Assembly (NCBI GenBank): GCA_036320915.1
Contig: JAXBDG010000001.1
Span: 1,860,001 to 1,924,000 of the forward strand
DNA length: 64,000 bases
Source: Linnemannia elongata
Lineage: Eukaryota > Mortierellomycota > Mortierellomycetes > Mortierellales > Mortierellaceae
Direction of reading: 5' to 3'
Below, piece by piece: positions 22,425 through 32,825 of this stretch (its first letter is position 1; each line of letters opens with the position of its first letter). The notes beneath the pieces are model-generated. The model ran no database searches and was not told the DNA's origin. It saw only the letters and a list, made by a program, of their open reading frames with translations. The translations under genes and the position numbers were made by a program.

Positions 22425-23544
22425 ATGTCTTTCGCAGAGAAGCAACTTGCCAAGTTTGGATGGAAGAGCGGCGATGGTCTCGGAAAGAACAAGGACGGTA
22501 TCAAGAAGAGTATCTCCGTCACCAAGAAGAACGACACCAAGGGTGTAAGTCGATTCTCGATATGCCCAAGCACCTCCCTCCTTGTCTTCAACTGCGCCCA
22601 AACCATGAACCGAAAAGCTAATCGGTTGAACCTTTATCTTTATAAAACAATAGCTTGGAGGAAAGTTGGACAAGTGGGACTTCGCTTGGTGGGACCATGT
22701 CTTCAATAAGTCCGCCGCCAACATCCAAGTGAACAAGGACGAGTCCGGCGAGGTCAAGGTCGAGAAGCAGGCTCCTTCAGACATCCAGACCTCGCGCATG
22801 GGAATCATCTCAACCTCTAGACCCGCAGGACCTTCCCGCTCAGCTGCTGCCTCCGCTGATAATTCAGGAACCTCGACCCCTACAACCATGGGCAGCATGA
22901 CCCCCCGCGATGACTACGCCGACGATGAGGCTGAGGCCAAGCCTGCAGCTCCCGCCAAATCAGGACCATCGTGGCTCTTTGGATTCGTCAAGGCATCTGC
23001 ATCGAGTGCGGCGACCGAGGATGCAAAGAGGACCAACAAGGATTTCACCACTAGTGCATCCAGTTTCGCTGCCAGAGCTGAGGGCTACGACGAACTCAAG
23101 GCTGCCGAGGGAGACGCTTACAGGGACTACAGTGTCAAGGTTTCGGATAAGGAGTTGTTTGAGGCTTGCGAGGGTAGGACTGCTAGAAAGGGCGCACGCA
23201 GCGAGCAGCCTGGAAAGCTGGGTCGTGTCACGACGGAGTTGCTGATCGATGATGGTTCAGAGAAGCCTAAGAAGAGCACAACGACCGCCGCCAAGGAGAA
23301 GAAGGAGAAAAAGGAGAAGAAGGAGAAGAAGGAGAAGAAGGACAAAAAGGAGAAAAAGTCGAAGGCAGAGAAGAAGCAGCCCAAGGAGAAGAAGGAGAAG
23401 AAGGACAAGAGCGAGTCGAAGGAGAAAAAAGAGAAGGTCAAGAAAGAGAAGAAGGACAAGGAGGAGAAGAAGTCAAAGAAGCGCAGCGCCGACGAGGATG
23501 AGCCACGGCCCAGCAAGAAGTCCAAGAAGGAGAGGAGCAACTAG
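22425..23544 (+). CDS. G-patch protein, GPATCH4-like, with KKE-rich tail
   Basis: Exons 22425-22544 and 22654-23544 give 336 residues. The N-terminus is a G-patch (KFGWKSGDGLGKNKDGIKKS); G-patches bind and stimulate DEAH-box RNA helicases. It is followed by WDFAWWDHVFNKSAANIQV, the hallmark second block of the GPATCH4 family, a nucleolar protein tied to ribosome production. The middle is Ala/Ser-rich. The last 85 or so residues are Lys/Glu/Asp repeats (KKEKKEKKEKK type) ending in KKSKKERSN, suited to nucleolar retention. Start: the first ATG, directly before the G-patch. The stop lies 107 bp from the convergent RFC gene's stop. Pxr1/PinX1 was considered, but its conserved N-terminal extension is absent. 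Confidence 0.88.
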
Positions 23545-23651
23545 ACCATCTAATTATCATACACCCACTGTACAATACACAATCTGCATTTCATTTTCGT
23601 TTCTTTACTTTTTTATTCGCCCTAAGTTGACTACATGGCTGCCGCCTTTGC

Positions 23652-25224
23652 TCATACTGCAAAGCTGGAAGAGTCCATGGAGAGTTTGCAAAGCCTAGAG
23701 ATCAAACCGCCGAGTTGAACCAACGACGTGACTCCCTCCAGAATCTTCATGTGCGTCAATCCAATTTCCTATGCAAAAAATAGTAATGAAAACGTCAAAT
23801 TAGCCTCCTACTCTATTTAACCTGCCGGGAACCGTTCACTGCACTCAAAGCGAAGTGGTATGGTACCTTGATGTAGTCGAGTTTCATGTACTCGGGCATG
23901 CCGTCGTAAAACTTGACAACTCTGAAGAGCGTTGTGATGATATCGACAGCACTGTATCCTTGACGCCACAACTGGTGGATGCCCTGCAGCGCATTATCAA
24001 CATTGACCTGCAGGCAGCTGGCAATAATGGCGTTGACCATAACTGGGTGAGGCTGGTCGCACACCTTGAAGACGTTCTCATCATTCACGTATCCAAATCC
24101 TGACCATGTCGACTGCAAATTGTTGATAGCCTGACGCATATCGCCCTCTGCTGTGAAAATAAGCGCCTCTAATCCTGCAGCGTTGTATTTCACCTAACCA
24201 TGTTCAGGACAACGATAATAATTAATTAGCATTCTGTTAGGGCATTGTTTAACGTGCCATCATCAGGCATGAAAGCTCAAATTTACCTTCTCGGCGTCGC
24301 AAATCTCCATCAGACGTTGAAGGACCTGCTTGTCTGTCAGCTTTGTGTATCGCAACATGGCGCATCGACTCTGAATAGGCTCAATGATTTTACTGGACTG
24401 GTTGCAGGCGAGGGCGAATCGCGTTGTGCTCGAGTAAATCTCCATGGTGCGTCGAAGTGCTTGCTGGGCTCCTGCTGTCATACTGTCTGCTTCATCCAGA
24501 ATAACAATCTTGTGTCGTCCAGCTGGCAATGTCACTTTCTTCTGTGCAAAGGTCTTGATCTTGTTTCGAACGACATCAATTCCACTATTGGTGTCATAGA
24601 GACAAAGTGTGTTGATGTGAGCAATTGGTGAAGAGGTGAAATCAACGCATTTCATACATTTCATACGCATGATCCTGCTGTGCTCATCCTTACCGGTCGT
24701 CCGAGGCGTTCAACTCGAGGACACCCTCCTTGAAGGCGGGACCGAGCAACTCATGAGCTAGGCACAGAACACTCGTCGTCTTTCCGATACCGGGAGAACC
24801 CTATTGTACAACATGTAAGCGAATGTAACAATTGTGAGCTTGATTCCATCGGCGCTGAATAAGATATCCTGTCCCAGGTGACAAACACGATTGACAAGGC
24901 TGAAACACGTACCGAGATGATCATATGCGGCATATTTCCTTTGTTGGCAATCAATTGGAGACGTTCGACAGTCTCCTCATTACCAACGATATCCTTGAGC
25001 GCCTCGGGTCTATACTTCTCAACCCTAAAAATTGTCCATTCACAGCAATTACCACTGTTAACAACTCTGGACCGTGACTGATTCCTGCGATTGCAAGAGT
25101 GTTGAATAAAGAGCTTTTACCATGGGAGTTCGTAAGAATCGACATTTCCCTTGAACTGTGCGTTGAGGTTGGCGACCTGTGCTGCTGTTGAGGGTGCTGA
25201 TGAGGTTCCGTTGCTAGTTGCCAT
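23652..25224 (-). CDS. RFC4: Replication factor C small subunit (human RFC2 / yeast Rfc4 orthologue)
   Basis: An AAA+ subunit of the clamp loader that places PCNA on primer ends. Exons 25224-25121, 25024-24913, 24800-24694, 24584-24287, 24193-23867 and 23768-23652 give 354 residues. Motifs in order: [20 protein letters not shown] (RFC box II), Walker [26 protein letters not shown], Walker B ILDEADSM, the SRC motif [13 protein letters not shown], sensor 2 [14 protein letters not shown], then [15 protein letters not shown]. The segments match human RFC2 more closely than the other small subunits. A GCGCGAAA element lies 37 bp upstream (see the promoter entry). Frame continuity across all six exons supports the splice sites. 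Confidence 0.95.
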
Positions 25225-25476
25225 TGTTGAAGAGAGTGTTGAGTGATCGAAAGAGTGTGAGCGCGAAAGAGTGTCTGTGTTTATTTGTCCACGACGCCAC
25301 CATTTTTTCAGTCGCGCCCGTTGTTGCGTTCCCATTGGCTCTCTGCCTTAAGGGTTCCCCAATTTTGTGGCAACCTTACCTTACCTTGAGAAGTAGAAAG
25401 AAGTGCCCATCATCTACTTATTCCTCTCTCCTTTCAACTCTCCACTTCCTCCTCCTTATTCATCACAACATTCATC
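25225..25476. promoter_or_regulatory. Divergent promoter of RFC4 and SEC72 with E2F/MBF-like element
   Basis: 252 bp between two outward-facing starts. At 25261-25268 the plus strand reads GCGCGAAA, i.e. TTTCGCGC on the RFC4 sense strand, a match to the E2F/SCB-type S-phase element. A CCAAT box (ATTGG on the plus strand) lies near 25334. The SEC72 side is CT-rich up to its ATG. Confidence 0.6.
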
Positions 25477-26070
25477 ATGTCCGTCGTCGACCTCCAGATC
25501 GCCAACGACAAGGTCGTCTGCGCTAAGCACAAGAACGAGGTCTGCTCAGAGTGCAACCAGTCCTTCCTCGAGATCAACGACCTCACCCGCCATCTCAAGT
25601 CAACCAATGGCCAAGTGCCTCCTCCAGGGGCTGTCCTCCCCCTGCGATCGCAGCAGATTGCAAAGATGCGGGAGGAAGGAAACACTTTTTTCCGCGCACA
25701 GCGTCATCAGGAAGCCATCGTCGCTTATACCAATGCCATCAACATTGCCTTTGACCGCCCACTCTGGGAACCTACCCAACTCGCCCGTGAAGAGCTCGCC
25801 GTCCTGTTGTGCAACCGCTCGGCTGCCTATATCGCCCGCAAGGAGTGGGTCAACGCCTATGTGGACGCCGAGGGTGTCATCGAGTTGAAGCGCCCCTGGT
25901 CCAAGGGTCACTTCCGTCTGGGCAGGGCCTTGTTCGGAATGGGACGTCTGGAGGAGGGTATCCAGGCACTCAAGCTAGGATTGATGTTTGACCCCGAGAG
26001 CGCAGAGATCCAGAAGGCCCTCAAGGAGGCCGAAACTGCTCTTGCCGCAGAGGAGGCCCTGGAGGAGTAA
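25477..26070 (+). CDS. SEC72: Sec72-like TPR subunit of the Sec63 translocon complex
   Basis: An intronless 197-residue protein. Sec72 works with Sec62/63/71 in post-translational import into the ER and binds cytosolic Hsp70. The N-terminal part has a Cys/His pair set (CAKHKNEVCSECNQSF) before the TPRs. The TPR region runs from about 65 to 190: MREEGNTFFRAQRHQEAI, AYTNAINIAFDRPLWEP, REELAVLLCNRSAAYIARKE, VIELKRPWSKGHFRLGRAL. The signature RPLWEP plus KRPWSKGHFR is typical of the fungal Sec72 group. The acidic end EALEE resembles other family members. A generic TPR co-chaperone is the alternative, but the order and spacing favour Sec72. Confidence 0.82.
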   Translation: MSVVDLQIANDKVVCAKHKNEVCSECNQSFLEINDLTRHLKSTNGQVPPPGAVLPLRSQQIAKMREEGNTFFRAQRHQEAIVAYTNAINIAFDRPLWEPTQLAREELAVLLCNRSAAYIARKEWVNAYVDAEGVIELKRPWSKGHFRLGRALFGMGRLEEGIQALKLGLMFDPESAEIQKALKEAETALAAEEALEE

Positions 26071-26770
26071 GGAACACGCGCGATCAATTGAACCTACAGC
26101 AAGGATAACCGACGACAACAACCTCTTGCCATCTATACCACCTCTTGCGACTACGCTAAAGCAGGAGCAACCGAACAAGCAGGCAGAGGATGGGGTCCGC
26201 AACAGAGATATAGAGTATGAGGACTGAGGAGAGGAGAGGAGACTAAAAATGGACGACATGAACAGGGCGCCGCACCTCTTGACCTGCAGGATCTGGAATA
26301 GAGTCCCTGACGCCCTCTTTGGCGTTTGCCAAGTAGATTATTAAAACACAGCATTTGAACTTTAGGGCGTGATTATTGAGTGGGCACCACCCACTTGGTG
26401 TATATACATACAAGCGTGTGTGAATCGATTGAGGACCGGTTTTTGTGTTCAGGTTGTGAATGGAACCTTGGACACGACAATCCGTGCTGGTTCGATTTGC
26501 AGCTGCTGCAGGAGAAGTCGGGATCGTATCCCATAGATTCTCATCACTTTCATTTTTTGATTGTTCCATCACGTCTCTCCCTGTCTCTTGTTCCCACATC
26601 CAAATCTACTGCTTGTTCCCTCTCCACGCACACACACCCTTCTTCCTCTTTCCTTTTTTCCTTCCTCTTCTCCACTTCTCCACTCGCCCACCACATGCAT
26701 CCTTAATGCGTCTACTCCCATAGATATACATCCACCGATCCATACCCTACATACATACCACAACACGACC
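26071..26770. promoter_or_regulatory. SEC72 3' flank and RCC1-gene upstream region
   Basis: 700 bp, CT-rich in its second half (26570-26760), as is usual upstream of plus-strand genes here. The reading frame of the next gene stays open back to 26561 but has no ATG before 26771, so this part is taken as leader. Confidence 0.5.
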
Positions 26771-29700
26771 ATGCACAGGCAAAACAACAGCATCAGCAGC
26801 AGCAGCAGCAGCAGCAACACCAATTCCACCAACCATCAAAGGACACAGCAAAAGCCTTTCCTCAGCACCCGTCCACGCTCTGCCCCTCTGCACTCATCTC
26901 CCTCTTCACCCATATCCCCACTCTCAACTCTCTCACCCACACCCTCTGCCCACGCCTCTGCCACAGCAAACCCTGGTTACACCTTCTCGCTGGGCAAGCC
27001 AAGGTCCTTCAGAGCACCGACCATCTCCGCAGCTCAAGGACAAAAGAGCATTTTCCCTCCAACAGCAAAAACAAAAACAACATCTACTCGACCAAGCTAC
27101 TCTCAGCCGACTCTTGACCAACAACAGCGAATGTCTGGAATCTACAAACGTTACGACAATGCATCCTATGCCACACCATATCAACGTCAACAAGCTCCTC
27201 TGCATCAACAGAACCAACGCCAGAGGGTAAAAGGCGTCGGCCCTCGTCACGAATACACACCATCGCTGTCAGACCCTTTGATTTCCCTTTTCCAGAAGGT
27301 GCATTCTCAAGCTGCAGTACATCAACATTCATCGCAGGATCATATCACACCATTTCATACCCATGATCTCGCTACTGTTAATGCTGCAGAGGTAACACTC
27401 CCTCCTTCGCCCATCACCAACTCATCGACAGGCATATTTGTCGATACATCGTCGATTGAACATACCCAACGAGCTGCAAAATTGGAGGGCAGGCAAGGGC
27501 GGAGAGAACTCATACGAGCCAAGGCGCGGGAGGTGCGACTGGAACTGCTGGCATTGGAGCAGTTGGAGAAGGAGATGGACTCGGAACTGGACCACGCGGG
27601 TGACTCGTATAACGATCTGGGTCAACTATTCTCACCAGGAGGCTCACCTGTCAGCTCTTTGCCCTCTCCAGCCTTGGCCTTTCATGGATCAAATATAGCC
27701 CTGGAACCAACCTCCGGTCTGGTGAGGCATCCACCACAGTCGCCACACCCCGATCCGATCCACGATGGGAGTTCGCAGCAGTTTCAAGGCTTTCAGCAGG
27801 GGATGCCTCCAACAGTAACCCGCGGTGTTCCTTCACGGTCGACTTCGGGTTCTGGTGCCACCACCTATGGAGCATCACCCATGTCCAAGCTGGCAGTCGG
27901 AGCAGTGATCCGACCCGGATCAGGAACGGTCACGTCGACCCCTTCGCCGACATCACTGCATTCATCACCATCACCTCCCATCAGCCCCCTCTCGGAGTCA
28001 TACACATTAGAAGGTGTGATTGCAGAGCGCGATCGTAACACGATCAATGCTTCTACAAAAGTTCAACAAGCAAGGAAGACTATGGGATGGAGACCAGACA
28101 TCGGCGTGCGAGATGTGTGGGACAATCACCCTTCTCAGGCTGAAGATGATGAGGAGGATGGCTTGCATGGATATCTCCATGGATCTGAAGAAGGTAACAC
28201 ACAACAACAAATCATCTGCAAGTAGATGCATATGGCACATGTTAACAACGGATCATACTGACAGCACTGTTCAATTTTACGTGTATTATAGATCTCAGAG
28301 ACATTACCCTCTCGGACATGATGGCAAGGAATCTCAACTTGCTGAGGGACAGCGACGACTCTGATATTGGCAGCAACTCCATCGAGCAGGAACCAGGACA
28401 CCGGAGTGACCACGACAGTGAACAGGGCTATGATGAAGCCAACATGACCTTGGCAGACAGGACCTGCATTTTTATGACAAACTTGGAGCACGATTTCGAC
28501 CAACAGGCAGCTGCAGGACAGGGGATCCCTTCGCTGTTGTTGGAGACCCTCCCCGAAAACGAGTACGACTTTTCGTTCATGACTGACACAGAGATACCGG
28601 ATCGCTTCACTCCGATCGCTCCAAGGCCGACTCTTCTCCCGCCGCAGAGGAACAACCGAGACTCTCTGTGGATGCAACCCCGTCAATCTTTATCATCGGC
28701 TCTGTCACAACCCACCGCAAAGGAGTCCATCCTCGATGAATTCTTGAAATTGCTTCCACCATTACCTCAGTCGCCAGAGTCTAGACGGTCATTCCAATCA
28801 CCTACAACGACGACAGCCAAGGAGGCTATCTTGGAAGACTTCCTGCGGTCACTCCCTCCTCTGCCCCACTCCCCTGAACACCAGAGATCATTCCCACCTC
28901 CAGTCCTCGAGACATATCCAGTTGGGGAACTGGTCTCACTTCCACCATTGCCTCAGTCTCCCGAAATGCATCAGCCGTTTGCGAAGGACACCCCAGCAGG
29001 CGCAATGAACGACTCTTTGCAAGCGGGTCAGGTCGGATCCGCTCGCACTCTTCCAGCTCTTGCACCAATCGTCACCTCAAAGGAGCACTGTCAACAGATT
29101 CTGCAGCGCCGTAAGAGAAACAGCGACCAACGACGACACATGACTCCCCATCCAATAACTCGCTCCCAGTCTCCTCTGTCTTTGACTTCGCCTAGGACAG
29201 GATCCCCGCATTCTGAGTTTTCAACACCACGACCCTACGACGACATCTCTTCAGAGCTGACCACACCCACCTCTGCTTATCTGTCTGCAAAGGAAGACTT
29301 TTCATTCTCATCGACCAATCTCCAAGGACACCTGCGAGATAACGATGATCTAAAGATGAGACTACCGAAACGCAGCAGTGGGTCTGCCATGAACATGTCC
29401 AGTGAGCTTATTCAGCCACCACCAGCACCCGCCCAGCAGAGCAGGAGAGCTAGAATTGAGGCAACAGAGGCGATTCTTACTGGGACCCCACGTGCACGCT
29501 ACCAACCCTTGGACATGATCATCATTCGCCCTACCCGATCGCGTTCTGGTTTCTTGCACAAAGATCCATCGCCACATCCAGGAAGTGAGAGCTTGTCTCC
29601 TTGGTCACCATTGTCTCCAACGCAATCCATCGACTCTAGACAGTCGGATGGTACCGTAGGCTCGTCATGGTCGTGGTCGTATCCGTCATCTCTTCAGTCG

Positions 29701-31448
29701 AATGCTGGCTCTGTTGGCTCGGCATCTGCAGATGGGCAGCAGAGGTACGCCGGTGCTGAAGGAAAGGGTTCGAGTTCAAGAGGACGTCCTATCAACTTGA
29801 TATCCTCCTCGATAGGAATCAAAATCAAGTCTCGGAGTATGTCCTCATTAACTAAGCAGCAGCATGGTTGGCTGAGCTTCCAGGCTCTGGATGTTAGAAT
29901 GGTCGCATCGGGTCGGTGTCATATTGTCGTAGTTACACGGACGAATCAAGTGTACTCTTGCTGGGAGACCAACACTGACGAGCTGTCGGACTCTAGACTG
30001 CCATCGACGCGGGGTGCTAGCGATCGCGATATCGAGACTGCGCTGGGAAGGAGTGTCAGTGCGGACAATGGAGCAGGATACGTTCAGGATACAGCTCTTC
30101 ATCCTGTCCTTGTCGAGATTGATGGCATGGCCGCGCTGGAGTCACCCATCGTGAAGGTTGTGTGCTCGGACAGTGCTACCTTCTTGTTGACAGAGGCCGG
30201 CGACCTGTGGGGATGGGGTTGCTTCGAGGTACGTGCTCAATTTTTATCGCAAGATGACCGTGGTAGTCGTATGCGTTAATATGTTGTCTTTCAATGAACT
30301 AATAGTCTTTTTATTGTTTTGACTAAAAGGATCTGAGTGGTAACAAGATCGGACTACTCCACGAAGAGTCTGCTGCTCGACCTATCCAGATCTGTTCACA
30401 CAGTCAGAGAATCAAGGATGTGGTCTGTGGCAAGAACCACGTTTTGATCCTCAATGCCGCCGGTGATGTCATCTCCTGGGGTTCCAACGAGTACGGCCAA
30501 CTCGCGCGATTACGTACACCTTCTCACTCGCCATTACTTGGTGAGGCGGCCTTTGACCTTTCGCCTCACTTTGTCGAAATCCTGCCAATCAATATTCTCG
30601 GAATCGGAGCCAACAAGACTGGATCATTTGCTTGGGACCAGGATCAGCTGTATGCGTGGGGCGACAATACCTTTGGCCAGCTAGGGTACGAATCGACCAT
30701 GAGCTCGACATCTCGATGGAAGCAGTCTATCAGCGGCGCTGGGACACGCGACGGACAAGTGATTGTGGGTGCTCCGAGGTCGGTCGCTCTGCACTGGAAG
30801 GGCAGGTCGATCAAGCAGGTGTTGGGAGGAATGAGGCATACTGTGATCCTGTCGACCTCAGGATTGATTATAACGTTGGGGGATGACGAATTCGGGCAGT
30901 TAGGCGCCACTGCTCGAACGGCAATGTCTGCTTCGTCTCTAGGTACCGGGTCGGCATCCCCTTTGTATCCAAGCCACAGCTATCATCTCGGACATTCACC
31001 TCTGTCGTCTCCCCGCAGCTCGGTCATGATGAACTTTGACGGCCATATGTCGTCATCTTCGGATGTCAGTGGCGACGGCATCTTACCTGCGGGGTCACCA
31101 AGGCTCAGGTCTCGCCGTTTGAATCCGACACTGGTCAGGATAGGTCCTAGAGTCAAAGAGATCAGTTGCGGTGACTTTCACACGGTAACATGCTGTGAGA
31201 ATGGACAGATGTATGCCTGGGGCCAAGGTTTTGATGGCGTTCTTGCTGTTCACAACGTCTACAGTGGCAACCAGCTACAGCAACCTCAGCGAGGAGGGGT
31301 TCCCTCATTAGGGGTCATGGATGATGGCAGCATGTCGCCGAGGACAATTCACTCCGACTCGTCTTTGTCCCGGGACAAGACGCGCAAGGTGGTCTCTGTG
31401 TCGACGATGCGATATGGTGTATCGCTTGCTCTGGTTTCTAGTGCATAG
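26771..31448 (+). CDS. RCC1-repeat protein with long disordered N-terminus
   Basis: Exons 26771-28193, 28292-30228 and 30330-31448 give 1492 residues. The first 990 are mostly Ser/Pro/Gln-rich and probably disordered, with one helical charged segment at about 230-280 (RAKAREVRLELLALEQLEKE). Three copies of an LPPLPxSPE motif lie at 28750-28982. From about residue 993 there are five or more RCC1 blades: VASGRCHIVVVTRTNQVYSC, DVVCGKNHVLILNAAGDVIS, WGSNEYGQLARL, LYAWGDNTFGQLGYE, QVLGGMRHTVILSTSG, EISCGDFHTVTC. RCC1 propellers serve as Ran exchange factors, ubiquitin-ligase modules or scaffolds. The long linkers between blades and the disordered head argue against canonical RCC1 itself. The function is unknown; a regulatory scaffold is the best guess. 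Confidence 0.85.
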
Positions 31449-31633
31449 ATCTCCTGTCCTTGAATGGGCGAAGTCCCGATATCAATGTTCCTTGATAGTT
31501 AGCAGTCACTGAAGGACACCCTTCAAGCCACTTTTTTTTTTTTTTTTTTTAGTAAACATAAAACGGTGCCTTGTTGCACATTGCATTCGTGTCACTCTCC
31601 CATCAACCACCAGCTAGACAACTATACATCACA
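31449..31633. other. Short gap between RCC1-repeat gene and NOP16
   Basis: 185 bp that must hold the first gene's terminator region and the NOP16 promoter. It includes a poly(T) run of about 22 nt near 31530. Confidence 0.5.
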
Positions 31634-32348
31634 ATGCCAACCGTTCGTAAGCGCCGCACCATCAAGACCCCCTCGCGCAAGGTCACCCGCAAGACCGCCA
31701 ACAAGCACAAGCGCAAGGTCAATGTCATCGGCAACAAGATCATTCGTGACAACTGGGACAAGAAAGCCACCCTCCGTCAGAAGTATGTTCCTTTCTCACT
31801 TTCTTTTCTTTGCCTCGAAGCTGCTGTTTCATCAGTAGAAGGAAGCATTTACTAACTGTCCTTTTTTTTTATTGTTGTTAATACGAATTAGCTATGCTCG
31901 TTTGGGACTTTTGCAGTCATTGAACGGTGTGACAGGAGGTATCGAGGTCAAGAACGAAGAAGAGCTCATGGAGAACGAACAGAAATCTCTCGAGGAGCTC
32001 GCAGAATCCCTGACAGCCGAACAAGGAATCATCCAGCGTGACGATGCCGGAAACATCATCAACGTCATTGTCGGAAAGATCAAGTCCAAGGAGGAGATTG
32101 CCGAGATCATGGAGCGGGATATTGAGCCCGTCAAGGCCAAGACCGATGTTGTTCGTGCTTTGGAGGCGCAGGCGGCCAATGTGTTGAAGGTGGAGCGGTA
32201 CCAGTCCGATGGAGAGTTGGTCTGGGCGGCCAAGTTGGTCGAGAAGTATGGGGATGATTATGAAAAGATGTTTTGGGACCGCAAGTTGAACCCTAACCAG
32301 CAGACTGCCAAGCAGCTCAAGAAGCGTATCGCTGCCCTCTTGGCTTAA
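31634..32348 (+). CDS. NOP16: Ribosome biogenesis protein Nop16
   Basis: A nucleolar 60S pre-ribosome factor. Exons 31634-31782 and 31892-32348 give 201 residues. The start is very basic (MPTVRKRRTIKTPSRKVTRK, then NKHKRKVNVIGNKIIRDNWD), followed by the family core WDKKATLRQNYARLGLLQSLNG, split by the intron at Asn. The C-terminal half has EKYGDDYEKMFWDRKLNPNQ, TAKQLKKRIAALLA, the family's conserved end. Length is close to that of yeast Nop16 (about 230). The ATG follows an ACATCACA context. With the GPATCH4-like, RPA43 and RPL9 genes it makes four ribosome-related genes in this window. Confidence 0.95.
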
Positions 32349-32825
32349 TTCTGTGAGGAGCGAGACGAGAACACCAACCATTTTTTTCACTTATTACTTT
32401 GTACCATAGAAACAATCATCCATCAACAAAAGAAATGCATTCCACCATCGAACAACCGTTTTTTATTGCGTGTGTGTGTTAATGGCATATGGCTCCTGTA
32501 CGACTGAAGCCATCTTTTCATTCGTTTGATTTGTAGCCCGTGCGATTGACGTGTCTTCCTTGCTAATTGCTCAATTTGGAGACGATCATCTGTCCACCCT
32601 TCAAGCCTTTATTCTTTAACTTCTTTTTTCCTCCTCCCCATACCTTTCTTCTTTCTCCTCTACTTTTCTTCACCCCATCCACCCCACCGTCCACTCTCTT
32701 ACACAGACTTACACACTCTCGCACTCTCGCCCTCTCACTCACCCACGCACTCTCTCTACCTTAACGACCAAAACCGACCGCCAACTTTTGATACAGAACA
32801 AACAACAAAAGTAACTTTCTCGGCC
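32349..32825. promoter_or_regulatory. NOP16 3' flank / ATG15 upstream region
   Basis: 477 bp. The second half (about 32600-32760) is strongly CT-rich, like other leaders of plus-strand genes in the window. No coding frame is supportable. Confidence 0.45.

Noticed and set aside
26561..26770. N-terminal extension of the RCC1-repeat protein
   Set aside because: The frame is open, but it starts at a TTG and translates a CT-rich leader; the first ATG is 26771.
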